Of a stretch of 64,000 nt of DNA, positions 34,968 through 47,222 are shown piece by piece; the first letter of the stretch is position 1; every line of letters starts with the position of its first letter. Source of the stretch: Siderastrea siderea (taxonomy: Eukaryota; Cnidaria; Anthozoa; Scleractinia; Rhizangiidae); assembly GCA_964030785.1 (NCBI GenBank), contig OZ034978.1, positions 3,644,001 through 3,708,000 on the forward strand. The letters are read 5' to 3'. The notes beneath the pieces are model-generated. The model was not told where the DNA came from. It saw only the letters and a list, made by a program, of their open reading frames with translations, and ran no database searches. The position numbers and the translations under genes are program-made.

Positions 34968-35860
34968 GGCCAAAACAGACTTCGTAAGTTCCGTTTTCTC
35001 TTGACAATTACCTCAAACTTCCGGTTACGGTTATGACATCAGACAGTCGTTACATCATAATTACGTCACGCAAGGGAAACAAACTTAAGCGTGTGATGGC
35101 ACCCATAACTAGCGTTACTTGCAACACGCCAACGTTCCATACTTAATAGACACAGACAACCGCTGTTAACCTTGTAGCTGTTCATGTCTTACACACAACG
35201 CATGCAGCAGTTTTAAGGCAGCGGTTCATGTTTACAAACAACACATGCGCAACAAAGGTATTACTACTGTTACTGACGCAGATAAACGGCTGTTAACAAT
35301 GTGGTGGCGGTTTAGGTAGCTTAATCACATACAACGCATGCGCAACTAAGTTCGACTCAATGCTTGCTAATACATTCAACTTTTCTGAAAGCAAAATATG
35401 GATAAATATTTCACCGCGTGATAGAGACGGACTCGTCATATCGTGACCCTCACACAATGAATATTTCACCGCCTTATGACAGCGGAATCGTTACATCACA
35501 AAGAAGAAAAAGCCCCGGGGGGGGGGACTCCCGTATGAAAGTGACGGGGATGCTCGTCGTCTCGCTTAGGGTTGTAAATTGCAGATTTTGGTCTCGCTTA
35601 GGGTTTTTAGGAAGGAAAGCCAATATTTCTACCCATTCAGGTGTCGCTTAGGGTGTGCATAAAGAAATATCTACATGAAAAAACCAAACGACGTCAATCT
35701 TTAGCGTCAATCGTTAGCGCATTTAAAATCACTGAAGCTCTGATTTGGTTGTCTGTTTTAGCATGGTCTCGTTTAGGGGTCAAATAACGCCTGAGCCACG
35801 CCCAGATTGGTCTCCTTTAGGGGTTTAATTCTAATTTTCCGACGAGCATCCCCGTAACTT
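34968..35860. repeat. Dispersed repeats, no gene
   Basis: A G homopolymer near 35515-35526 starts a repeat with several CTCGCTTAGGG(T) words (35560-35650) and the related TCTCGTTTAGGGG and TCTCCTTTAGGGG words (35765-35825). It ends with an inverted echo of its start (GACGGGGATGCTCGTCG near 35541, CGACGAGCATCCCCGT near 35840), so it is a TIR-like unit of about 300 bp. Confidence 0.5.
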
Positions 35861-35861
35861 T

Positions 35862-36835
35862 GCCTATTAATCACTTGGTTAGACAAGCATCATTCTCGTA
35901 CTCTATTCGGCACGCACTACAATCCTATTTGTTTTACCGTTTTTCCGTTAGATTTGCCTATTAATCACGTGGTTAGACAAGCATTATTCTCGTACTCTAT
36001 TCGGCACGCACTACAATCCCTATTTGTTTTACGTTTTTCCCGTAGATATGCCTATTAATCACGTGGTTAGACAAGCATTATTCTCGTACTCTATTCGGCA
36101 CGCACTATATCAACAATTGTTTTACCTTTTTCCGTTAGATTTGCCTATTGATCACGTGATTAGACAAGTATCATTCTCGTACTTTATTCGGCACGCACCA
36201 CAATTCCTATTTGTTTTACTTTTTTTCCCCATAACTTTGCCTATTAATCACTTGGTTAGCTACATTATTCTCGTACTCTATTCGGCACGCACTACAATCC
36301 TATTTGTTTTACTGTTTTTCCCGTAGATATGCCTATTAATCACGTGGTTAGACAAGCATCATTCTCGTACTTTATTCGGCACGCACTACAATCCCTATTT
36401 GTTTTACTTTTTTCCCTTGAATATGCCTATTAATCACGTGGTTAGACAAGCATTATTGTCGTACTCTATTTGGCACGCACTACAATCCTATTTGTTTTAC
36501 CTTTTTTCCGTTAGATTTGCCTATTAATCACTTGGCTAGACAAGCACCATTCTCGTACTCTATTCGGCACGAGAACACCATTTTTTAGTGTGTGTTTGTG
36601 TTTTTTTTTTTAAGTTTAGATGTACCTATTGTCTATTAGGGTAGACAAACATCATTCACGTACGCTATTCGGCCCGCAATGAGATCTGCCTATTAAACAC
36701 TTGGTTAGACAGGCATCATTCTTGTATTCTATTTGGTACGCTTTGGGATCTGCCTGTTACCCGTTAGGGTAGACAAGCATCATTCTCTATTGTGCACGCA
36801 GCAGTACACTTTTATTTCCTTTAGATCTGACTATT
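35862..36835. repeat. Satellite array, ~95-bp unit, about 11 copies
   Basis: Units start TGCCTATTAATCACGTGG and include GTTAGACAAGCAT, TTCTCGTACTCTATTCGGCACG and CTATTTGTTTTAC blocks. Unit starts fall near 35867, 35955, 36049, 36142, 36238, 36329, 36424, 36519, 36623, 36686 and 36747; the last ones are shorter and more diverged. Several units contain a CACGTG E-box. Confidence 0.92.
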
Positions 36836-37397
36836 AACCTGTGAAACTTTGTAACAAGCGATTCTTTTAAACCTGGAGTACACGTTCTCGCTTTCAAGTT
36901 CCCGGGGAGGTTCCATGGGAACTGTACAGTAACCTTTGCTTACACTTGCTCATCCGAGATGCGAAACTCTTACTTTTGCAGATATTTTAAAACGATTTGT
37001 CGCTGGCGTGATCACTATTAAAAACATCGGCTTTATTTTGGTTGCACTGTATTAAGCATGTCGAGAGTATGTGTGACATGGTTTTTAAGATCGAGTGACA
37101 ATTGCACACACAGTCAGGGTGAATGCGGGAATACATAGTAGAAACTGCCAACGCGTTTGATTCTGTAGTTGTGTGGTTGATTGCCGCCTTAACTTTTCAT
37201 CTCTTTTCTTTTGATGGGTGGTTTTGTCCGATACTGGGGAGAAAAAGGCTTTTAAGGTGGCTCATCTTAAAAATGTAGAAAGCGTGCATTGGATGACAAA
37301 GTGAAACTAAATTATTTCCTGCTGAGACAGATATTGCACAATAAGTCACAATTTATGCGTCGTACTTTTTTGGGCACTGTACTCTATTCGGCATTTT

Positions 37398-37455
37398 ACA
37401 GGGCTCCGCTTTTAGGCTTGGCTAAATCTATATATTATTATTATTATTATTATTC
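37398..37455 (+). repeat. Dispersed retroelement-like end with (TTA)n tail
   Basis: CTCCGCTTTTAGGCTTGGC and TAAATCTATATA run into (TTA)n. The same block occurs at ~6325-6358 (+) and inverted at ~46411-46455, so it is probably the 3' end of a retrotransposed repeat. Confidence 0.5.
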
Positions 37456-37759
37456 AAAACGTCTAAACGCCTTTTTAAAAAACCTTCCACAAAGGGCACA
37501 AAGGCGTAGCCTATAAGACGTCTCCTAAAAATGGCTGAATTAAAATAATGTACGCTATACTCTATTTTTAAAACCATAATATTTGACACGATAAAAAAAA
37601 CATAAAAAGGGGTAAAATTTAAAAACAAAATAATTCTGTTATACAAAACGGTTCAATATCAATACTTGTTCAATGTTCTGGCTTAGCTGCTTAAATTAAA
37701 TACTTATCATGAAGAAAAATACTCAATAGCGTCTGCTGTGTCTTTCAGAGAAAAACAAT

Positions 37760-38055
37760 CTAGTGATTGGACTGGACTTGTACGGCGACTTTAAATGTCC
37801 TTGCTATGTTGACAGTACTTGAGATCACTGATTTTTGCATCTTAAGTAATACATTCTGTCCTTTATCTCCAAGTAACTTTGGCATTGATGTGTCAAGCTC
37901 TTTGCACCAGCCTCCCAGCGCATCGATTATGATGTTAAACTGTTCAGCTTTGTAACCTGGATATTGTTGCTTCAATTCCCAGCGCAGGGGCCTGTACTTA
38001 AGAGTCTTCTCGGTGTCTTTAGTGATACCAGTTTTATCCCCATTACTATGACAGA
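37760..38055 (-). pseudogene. Retroelement-associated protein C-terminal fragment
   Basis: The minus-strand frame encodes [17 protein letters not shown], then [16 protein letters not shown] and [20 protein letters not shown] recall this block as a recurring C-terminal segment of cnidarian retrotransposon-encoded proteins, but cannot assign the clade. Frames upstream are broken. Confidence 0.45.
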
Positions 38056-39249
38056 CTGCAGCTATAGCTGCCGGGCTCGATCAGTCTAAATTTAAATTGT
38101 ATTTGCCGCGACAATCAAGGAGACCGATCGGTCGAGCGTTTCTTTGTGTAATTTTGTCGTGGCATACATCTGAGGTTAGCTCTGTTGTGTTGCACAATGT
38201 GCCACAAAGAACAGTGTGACAATTCTGCATTTCTCGTACACATAAAATAATGTTTTCTTTCAGCAAATCGGGCCTTTATAATCCATTCAATAACTGAGGG
38301 AAACATTACATTTATTGAATGATCGCTCTGTTTGACAAACCTTTTGTTTCAAATCAAGGTTTTAGCTTTCTATGCCGCACAGCTAAGGTTTTCTCTCGAA
38401 TTCTGAGCCCATCTGGCCACAGTATCGTAAAACAATCGCTAAATATCCCTCCGAAGTGCCCGCCAACTCCATTTTGGCATACATCGCTCTTACGGAGAGC
38501 GGTTTGTTTGTCTGAGTTTTGTCTTAGTCACACAGGGGGTCAAAATTCTGTGACGTCATTAGTGCGCTTCGCTATTGATCACTCAGAGCAAACGAACTGC
38601 AATGGTCTGGACACCTCGATGAAGTTGAGATATGCAGACGGTAGGTGCCCTTGAGGTAACTCTTCAAAGTTAATAACAAGTTGATTACTTCGGCCACCCA
38701 ATCTGAACTTTTGCCTCTTTCTCCAAGCTTCCTGACAACATCTTTAAGCATCTCAACATCACGTAAACCATCAGCGCTAATGTTGTCCAAGCCCTGTAGT
38801 GCTTTTTTTTCTGTTGGGCGGGACAATACTGGAGTACTCTGTACAGTTCTCTTTCACTTAAATGGTTGAATCCGGTTTCTTTGCAATACGATATGTACTG
38901 CTTGATTATCGTAGCTGCAACCATGCTGCGTACAACATTATAGGCATACTGATCGTCTCACCAGACGATAACTTCAGCGTACGTGTCCCATGAGCAACAT
39001 CTTGAACAAAGTAAGGGCTGGAGATAAACCCAGTGAAATGGTCTATTTTGGGCACGGTTAGGCCACCGTGGTATTTTGGAACAGCTGGTAACGGTTGACC
39101 TCTTCCACAGGAAAGTAAATGTTTTTTGGCTTGAAATAGTTGGTTCTTTGTAACGTCTGGGAGACGAACTTGAATTTGCTATTGTGGAAATATATCGATG
39201 ATAATTGACAAATCTGAATCTTGGTAAGTTTGCATCAGATTGGCGGTAA

Positions 39250-41557
39250 GGGACCGGTCATTATTTATCGCCTGGGGGGGTTCGGAGGATTTTGGGCTAA
39301 CCACGGTGAAATTTTGCCGATCCCCCCTTTAAATGCTATTTCATTGAAGTGATCCCCCCTCATAACTATTGATAACTTTTGTAATCCCCCCGCCCCATGT
39401 CTTCGTACCCATATTCACCTTTCGACTTGTATATTCAGTGTTTTTAACGTCCATATTCAGGTCGTATTTTTTACCATAATGTACTTAGAGTGTGAAAAAA
39501 GAAAAACAACACAGAAATTAACATCCGGAAAGCCGACAAAGGAACTACATCTGTTTTCATGAGCCTAGCTGACAAGAAAAACGAGGGTCAAATTCAATTA
39601 GTCAGCATGGAAAACTACAGGCCCCTTGCAGAACCTGTGGTTGAAGAGATATCCATAATCCCGTAAAGTACAACAATCAGCTGAACAATTAATTACAGTA
39701 CTTCACAATGAACACCACATTGACGAAACGACTAAAAAAATGGCTTTGTCAAACACCAAACCCACCTCGAATTCCAATATTTTATGCCCTTACAAAAATC
39801 AACAAACCGACTCCGGTCGGGAGATTTATAATTTTGGGAATTTCAGGGCCAACAGAGCCGGCATTTGTTGACGAACTAATCCAGCCGAAAACACAGCAAC
39901 AGAAGTCAAAGATACAGTAGTACAAAGGTACAGTCAACTGACTTCATTAATTTCACTGAGAGGACTACAGTTCCAGAGAACGCAATCCTAGTATCAATGG
40001 ATGTAACGAGCTTTCATACTAGTATTCCAAAAGAGGAGGGAATTCAAACAGTATGCAAGGCATACGACACTTTCTATAAAGAAACACGTTTACTTGCAGA
40101 AGCGGTCAGGCTAATATTACAGGGAAACTCGTTCAGTTTTGTGGTAAAAATTGCCTACAAACACAAGGAACCGCTATGGGCGCTAAAATGGCGGTCAAAT
40201 TTGCCAATCAGATATTTATGGGCAAAGTCGAAACAGAAATCCTTAGCCAAGGCGCATTCAAACCTCTCTTTTGGAAACGACGTATCGACGACATTTTCCC
40301 CCCTCTGGGACACCAACAGGGATGTTTTAACTCAGTTCAATGATCAAGCAAATAACTACATCCTACTATCAAGTTCACTGCTGAAATTTCTGATACAGAA
40401 ACGTTTTTTCTGGACACCACTGAGCGTTTACAAAGGCCAAAGATTCATATATGAATCAGTGCTTGACATATGCACCCACTACAAGCCCACTGAAACATGT
40501 CAGTACACACATTTCTCCTCGTGTCACCCATGCACTAGGAGTTAAGAAAGGTTTCATCAAAGGAGAGGCCTTAAGACTGCTAATAACAAATTCCTCTAAA
40601 ACAGCGTTTGATGAAAAAATCAAACACTTCCAATCATATCTTGCTGAGAGAGGTTACTAAGAAGGTCTTGTCCAAAGAACTCTCTCGGAAGTGATTTTTG
40701 AAAATAGAAAGCAGACCCTTCAACCAAGACCTAAAACAAACAAACAAAATCTTGCCTTCTATAACGCAATACCACTCAGCAGTACTAAACTTTTCAAAAC
40801 AAATACTCATGAAACACTGGTATTTAATAGAAAAACAACCACTGCTCAAAGAAATATAATTCAAAGAACCTCCTCTAGTAGCATACAAAAGGGGTCGGTC
40901 TCTTAAAGATATACTCGTGAGAATGGCTAATACACGTGCGCAAGAGTCGTACAGGCCTCTCAACTTATTTTTATCGTTGTTGAATCGGATGATGAGGCTC
41001 AAGAGGCAAATGAAGCAGTTGAATCGGATTTAGTATAGAGCTGAGACAGGAAACCCATTCCCGGAGAGGTGATAAATGCTTTATGTTTAAACAAACACGC
41101 TATTTCATAATGTTCCAGTTATCAGGAGTTATGGTTCATGCACCATTCAGAATTCACCTGTCATGTTCAAAGATGAATATTAGCTAAGGCATAAGCACGT
41201 TATAAAAGGAAAACTATAAAAGACTGTTAACACGAAACATTCTCGATATAAATTGAAAGGGCACACTCGCCAGTATGACAGACTTCTGTTTTTTAAATAA
41301 AGTTGTGTTAGAACAAATTAAGACTGCAAACGCTTTCACCTCTCAGTAGAATGGGCACAATTATTTTGTATCCTCTCAAACTAGGATTGTCCAAACAGAT
41401 TTGATTTGTCCCCGCTCTGAATCGTTCCAAACATTTCAGTAATCCCCCCCTTTTGGGCTGTCAGTTACGACTGATCCCCCTTTTGTTCTCCTAAAAATCA
41501 AGTGATCCCCCCCAAAATCCTCCGACCCCCCCTAGGCGATAAATAATGGCCGGTCCC
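39250..41557. mobile_element. 2.3-kb TIR element with TAA target duplication (Harbinger-like ends)
   Basis: Inverted ends begin GGGACCGGTCATTATTTATC and GGGACCGGCCATTATTTATC (minus strand), followed by G/C runs and GGAGGATTTTGGG, about 50 bp in all. They are flanked by TAA on both sides (39247-39249 and 41558-41560). A 3-bp TAA duplication and GGG-initial TIRs are typical of PIF/Harbinger. No Harbinger transposase is present; the interior carries a dead Penelope-type RT. Confidence 0.65.
39520..40660 (+). pseudogene. Penelope-like element reverse transcriptase, degenerate
   Basis: Fragments in shifting frames follow the PLE order. YALTKINKPTPVGRF stands where PKIHK ... GRPIV is usual, then FVDELIQP, then SMDVTSFHTSIPKEEG (the DV..LYT.IP catalytic block). 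A region follows where the frame is lost over the usual YIDDIF motif. HYKPTETCQYTHFSSCHPC and KGFIKGEALRLL come last. The GIY-YIG endonuclease is not seen here. Multiple frameshifts make it inactive. Confidence 0.72.
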
Positions 41558-42416
41558 TAAGCAGCTGCTAGCACTTGTATTGAATGGTCAGCTTCTAGCC
41601 GTATCCTCCCTATATTTCCAACATTAAAAAATGTGTCCAGAGAACCAGAATGTGTCAGTTCTTCCCAGATTTCACCTTCCTGTCCAGGTGCAATCGTTTT
41701 TTTGACAGACACAATGCCTTGCTTATTAAAACGTTCCTTAGGTGTTCTCTTTTCGTGCGTTCTGCTGCCTGAGACAACATACCCTTCATACGTTACCGTA
41801 CTGGACTGCAGTCACGGCTCGCCAAGAAGGCATTCAACTTGTTGAGAGACTCGTCTTCTTCTTTACAGCGCGCCTCATCATAATGACCTGCAAAGGGTTG
41901 ATATCCAGGAGTTTCAATCGGGGTGTTTTCTTGACCAAACTGCAACAGAGTTTCCGGCGGCGAAAATAGATGCTTAAAGGTAATCGGACTGTTCTGAGCA
42001 AGCCTAGAACTCTTTATAACCGCAGGTTCCTCTTCATCTGTTTTGTTGGCAGCTGCGCCTTTCGTTGCGAACGAGTCGCCTTGAAGCATCACAAGTTTCT
42101 TTCGGCAGTTACTGCAGATACCTAAGCAAGACAAATATCGTAACTAAAACGAAAGATTGCCGCAGTTATATAACAACATAAAAGTGACTGGCCGTCAGGG
42201 ACAGCAAAATGACGAGACTTATTTGAGAATGTGCCATCTTGGATGTCAAAATCAATACTTAATTGTAAAAAGTAAATTAATACAACAATACCACTGTAAA
42301 AATGGTGGAAAAAGAAATCTAAAGACGGAGAAAAAAGATAAATCAAGGGTAAAAATAAAATAAAGGATTAAACCGGAGAAAACTCAGAATTTCAGTAAAA
42401 CAATCTGTGAAACGTG

Positions 42417-42430
42417 GTTGCCATAGAAAC
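42417..42430. promoter_or_regulatory. RFX-type X-box
   Basis: GTTGCCATAGAAAC fits RYYNYY-NN-RRNRAC. It lies 241 bp from a second, better site at 42671. Confidence 0.35.
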
Positions 42431-42670
42431 GTCAAGGCACGTGAACACAAAAGCACGCCAATTCACGACAATTTACGAAGTTTTGGGAAAATTGCTTGCC
42501 ATCTTAAAATCATTAGAGATAAGGCGGCTCTGGTCCTCTGACAGAATTTTTTAAAAAGTGACAAATTGTCATTTTTCTTAATTTGGGAAAAATATATCAG
42601 AAAAAATAGAGAAGTTTTAAAATTATTAACCTCAAAGGGTGAAAAACAGGACATATTTGACTACTTATGG

Positions 42671-42684
42671 GTTGCTATGGCAAC
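42671..42684. promoter_or_regulatory. RFX-type X-box (perfect palindromic form)
   Basis: GTTGCTATGGCAAC is an almost ideal RFX site. It falls inside the intron of the broken gene above; no ciliary gene is recognised nearby. Confidence 0.4.
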
Positions 42685-43065
42685 CAATATTGACTTTACA
42701 TGCAGTCGATTCTGTTCATCGATAAATTGCTTTAACAGGAGATACTGGTTTTATGGATTTTGCCAGAGGCTCTTTAGGTTAGCTATGACAGAGTGTCGAA
42801 GACGTAGACGTCAAAAGTTACTTTTTTCTTGCCCCACCCCGCCGCCGATCTCTCTCACAAAAGCAAACACATTCCCTTTTCTACGCCTTAACGAGAGAAG
42901 GTGTCAATCTTCATAAATAAGAGCATGCCAGTAAAAGTAGATTCCTTTTCCTTTAAACAGAATTTAACTTTCTTAATATATTTTCTTAAGATAGAACGCA
43001 TGTATTCCTTTCTAGACCCATTACAACCTCGTTCCCAAGGTCCTCTCTCTTAAATGATCACTGTG

Positions 43066-43147
43066 AAGATGGAGGTGATGATGATGACGACGGCGGCGAT
43101 AACGATTGAGGAAAAGATGGAGACGACGACGATGATGACGATGATGA
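43066..43147. repeat. (GAT/GAC)n triplet microsatellite
   Basis: Impure GATGATGAC and GACGACGAT repeats occur with a GGCGGCGAT interruption. Confidence 0.85.
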
Positions 43148-43759
43148 AACAATGCCCACAAAATGTGTTTGACCTTATTAAGGCTGCCCACGCTTTATGG
43201 GAGAGATGACTGGAGAAATCTTTACTTTTCTAGAAAAGCGAAAATTTAATTAAAGACCAATAACAACATTACACAACAATATGAAGCGTCAATAAAATAT
43301 ACCTTTACCTGAACATACTGGCGCCAAATGCTTGAATTCCTGAAGTATTATTTGGGACTGCAGTTTGCTAATACTACGATCTGGCCTGGCTTTCCCTTTG
43401 TGGTCTGGGTAGCGACAAACTCTTTTTTGATACCAGCCTCCGCCAAGCTGATAACGATGTCTTGGGCACACTGTGGTCCTTGATAAAAATTCGTTATTTC
43501 GTTATCGTAGTGAAATACTCCTGCCCTCGCTAGTATGAGGTCATACTCCGTGGTGATGTCAGTCACACGCGTTGTATGCAAATGATTACTTACATCTCTT
43601 TTGCAAAGTGAAATAGGAATGGTTTCTTGCGATATGTTTACTTTCGATGAAGTAGTTCCGCACTGACTTCCAACCAGACTGCCGATAGAGCAACTCATTG
43701 CGATCGGACGTCGAGCTGTACTTTCTGTGTAAGTACCAAGTCCGGGGAGACTTTTTCTA

Positions 43760-45149
43760 TCGATAAAAAGACAAGAAATGATGATATTTTAAAAGCAAGA
43801 AGCTATTTTGAACAAACGAAGTCGTCTTTGTTTCTCGCTTGTCTGCAGTGGGAAACTTTTCGGGTGCATAATCACAAAATTATGTTAGCGTTGGTCTTTC
43901 ATGTTTACAGTTAGACTCGAAACTACACGCCCTCGCTTGTATGTAATCTGACTCAAAATCATTTAAAGTTCGAAGTATTTACATTTAAGATATCTTTTGC
44001 GTTGGTTTTCATCCGTAATTATCATTGAGCTCTTAGTAGTTTGGAGTTTGGGGGAAAACAAATGTTCACGAGTTTGTATTGGGCAGCAGCCACGTCAATA
44101 GCGGCTCAAAAACACTTGTTTCGTTTTTCAGGAAACTCAGGGAACGAAACCAAAACTTATTCACTTGAAAGAATACACACTTAGAAAAGATGGGATAAAT
44201 GCTTGCAGATGATGAATTAAACTCACTTTTTTAAGCACTTTAAGACCATATTCTTGGCAGGATTAACAACCCGGACCAGCCAAATCAAAATGAACATGCT
44301 TGTAATCCGATTCAAAAGAAATAAAGTAGTTTATATTGACTTTGCGGACAAGGTAGAAATCGGTCGCGAATCGAAATAGATGTTACATCTTTATTAGTAC
44401 AAAACACCTTTGAAGTGGAAGCGTAAAATTCATTACAAAATGGAAATAATAGGTGATAATGACAAAACGCTTGCTTCTTAGAACACAAGTAGATGAAAAC
44501 ACGCATAAATTAAACACTACTCAAGCGTAGTAATGGTTATGGAAAGCGGTAGACGGAAGAAGGAATAAAACTCGAAATCCCAAACTAATTTTTTGTTTTA
44601 TCATTAACAGAATAGTTGATCTTGAGAACCGGCAATTAATTACCCTGAAAGACCGGTTGGACCCTTGGCATCGTCGGTTTCCATCTAATGTAATTTTCGA
44701 GCGACCGCTGGGCCTTGTTTCGGACTCGTTTAAGTTTACGAACTTCACAAACCCGATTGCCAACTAATTTTCAAAAAAATAAGAGCTTTTGAAACCAGAA
44801 ACACAAAAGAATACCTATTTGAATAATACCGACAGAAAATCGGCACTGTCCAAGCGGTCAAATTTGCGGTTTCCTTTTTCTTCTCTCACCAGCTGGAATT
44901 GGGCGTTTTGACACCGGGATATAAGTCACGTCATGGGTTCCAACTTTAAAGCTTCATTTCTCCTCAAAGAATAACTCCCTGACCCCCATATTGCAGGAAT
45001 CGTGTTTTCAATGGAAATTCTACTCGTAAATCTTTTTTGGAGAAAATTGTAAACATTTAAATTTTTGTCACCCGCCGCAAAAAGCCTTTTTTTCTCGATT
45101 CTTACAGTCAGGCTCTCTTAAGTTGTAACATTCCTTTTTAAGAAGTTAA
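43760..45149. other. Intergenic, no supported gene
   Basis: AT-rich sequence; open frames at 44312-44763 (-) have no recognisable features. Confidence 0.4.
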
Positions 45150-45585
45150 AACTTCCTACTAATGAATATTGCGTCAGGGATATTTAATTTCTTTTTCATT
45201 TACCCATTAAATAATTATATCACCTCCAGATTAAGTGAGCTAAAAGGAAATTTAAGAAGATTTTCAAATTTCTTTTAGAGTTGAGAATGGAAGGTTGTTA
45301 TAAGACTGCAAAATCCTCTTTGCCAGATCAGTTCAGCATACGTTACCCGAAGGTTACCAATATATAACCCCCACTGCTTTTCTGAAGTCATCAGTCTATT
45401 TGGGCAAGGGATCTTGGTTCGTGATTGCTTTCGTTCGGATCATAGCAACTCGTTCTAAACCGTTCTTTTGAAAGCAATTGGTAAGTTCAGTTAAACGTTG
45501 TTATTTCAACTTCTGAGCAGAATTTAGGTCTGCAACTTTTATAATAGTGGAACACAATCGATTAGTCAAAATTAAGTACGACACT
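45150..45585 (+). repeat. Duplicated segment, undisrupted copy
   Basis: 45190-45330 matches 48625-48740 (TTTAAGAA, TTTCTTTTAGAG, GGAAGGTTGTTA, AGACTGCAAAATCC). 45375-45585 matches 49650-49795 plus 50112-50145 (CACTGCTTTTC, GGATCTTG, GCAACTCGTT, TCTGCAACTTTTA, CGATTAGTCAAAATTA). It ends in a donor-like CAATTG|GTAAGT at ~45480, so it may be an old 5' exon and promoter. Confidence 0.65.
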
Positions 45586-46635
45586 GGTGTTTACATGTTG
45601 AAAAGTTTCTCTGTTCTTCCTGTTAATTTTCTATCTGTTATTGGTTATTACGATCATTCTTTTCTTAGAAATTGCATTGTATCTTTGCGTTGATGAAGTG
45701 AGTCTGTGTTATTAAACTGTGCAATTAATTTTAACGTAATATTCTTTACCGAGGAAAGGGGTCGATTGAGGGCGTGCGAAAAGGTATGCTCAAGAAAAAA
45801 GAAAAAAATTCTTTTCCTCGCACTTAGGCTTATGTCGTGGTAAATTCTAGTAAATGCTAGACATATGAAAAGAGCAACGAATGGATTTGTTCTTCCGAGA
45901 GTTACCTTTATTCGTTTTTATCAGGAAGGTAATCAGTTGGCAGGTTCGTGTTGTGTTTCAAGCAAAAACCTACCTTCAGCGTTTCGAGCAGGGTCGAAGT
46001 CTGTAATCTTTACACTTATTTATAGTTTTGTAGGCTACTAACGTGTTATCATTCGTGTGTGTAAACTGGAATATTCGTCTCCTACTAAAAATAGGCAGCG
46101 GCCTGTTTGTTTCCTGCCTAATGTCGATTTTATCCAGGTATTAATTAAACCCCATTAGCTGAAAAAGAAAAGTGAATCATTGAACGCAGATTTCACTGCC
46201 TATGAGCTTGCATTTATGGGCTCATTCCACTAGTTACATAAACTCTTTCAGTCGATCCAGACTTCAAAATTTATTCTCTTTTCTGATCGTCGTACACTCC
46301 TTTTGTTGTTAATTCTGAGACGTACGGAATTATTTTTTTAGTTCAACCAACCTCTCCCTCATCTGCCTTTTATTTGGCAATCAATCAATATTGCCTCTAC
46401 GAAGACATTTTAATATATAGCTAGATTTAGCCAAGTCTAAAAGCGGAGCTCCCCTTTTTGTTTTGATTGTTTGTTTGTTTGTTTTTTGTTTTTTGCTGGC
46501 AGTTATTAATTTGTGAAAATACTCTTATTCAAGTCGTTAAATTAAACAAAAACAAAAACAAAAAAAAGCAAAAGAAAAAAATTTCTATCCTCGCTGAGAG
46601 CCCAACCCGGGTCGTCGGCGTCTGGAGCTGGATAT

Positions 46636-47222
46636 TAGAGTGATTTCACAAACCCCGATTCTTATATGTTAAGAAGTATCGTTAAATGCTAATGCGAAGA
46701 AGATAAAGGACGCACGCACCACAGCTGAACAGTTGTTTCAAATTCTTTGCTCACATGCTGGTGTCGCGGGGAAACTGTCTGTTTACGAACGGAAATTTTG
46801 AAATGATTAACCCGGTTTAATTTCTAAAAAGAAAGCTGTTCCCGTATGAGAATGTTGTGATACTTGTCAGTAAACTGTAATCTGTCATTTCCTGATATCA
46901 AGTAGTAAACGTATATTTTTACAAAGCCGGCTCCGACTCTAGATCTCCTAAACATTGTGTAATGTTTTCCCGCGACATCGGACTTGTTAAGAAAAATCAT
47001 TTCCTTATCAAAAAAGAGTTTTAACTCTTTTGTTACCGTTGTCTGTTGTCTGTGCAAACCATTCAGATATCACGCACCAGCATGTACGCAATGAAAAATT
47101 TGAAAGAATGGTTTAACTGTGGTGCGTGCTTACACGTGCTTTTTTTTTTTTTATTGTTCTTCGTATTAGCATTTAACGATTCTTATTTGCATATAAGAAT
47201 CGGAGTTTGTGAAATCACTCTA
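46636..47222. mobile_element. ~590-bp foldback element with ~170-bp TIRs
   Basis: Inverted ends begin TAGAGTGATTTCACAAAC and stay similar through CCGATTCTTATATG, CGTTAAATGCTAAT, GCACGCACCACAG and CATGCTGGTG blocks. The arms have diverged, so it is old. The centre carries no transposase. Confidence 0.75.

Larger units (their letters stand above)
38570..43698 (-). pseudogene. Spliced multi-copy gene of unknown class, interrupted by a 2.3-kb element
   Basis: Minus-strand exon 1 runs 43309-43698, with a start codon at 43698 and a donor after TGTTCAG. It encodes a Cys/His segment (VCPRHRYQLGGGW ... CRYPDHKG) after one frameshift. Exon 2 begins at 42121 after TTAG and continues the zinc-binding motif (GICSNCRKKL). 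Coding sequence runs to ~41560, is cut by the element at 39250-41557, and resumes on the far side. There it includes FTGFISSPYFVQDVAHGT, then YISYCKETGF, then after a frameshift ALQGLDNISADG and PDHCSSFALSD. I recall related sequences as highly multi-copy in cnidarian genomes, probably transposon-derived. Frameshifts and the insertion make this copy dead. Confidence 0.6.

Noticed and set aside
36024..36326. 100-residue ORF with repeated FPVDMPINHVVRQ-like units
   Set aside because: It is a read-through of the ~95-bp satellite; the unit length does not keep the frame and there is no start context.
35862..36835. CRISPR array
   Set aside because: Units are ~95 bp, imperfect along their full length, with no constant repeat plus variable spacer pattern; the DNA is eukaryotic.
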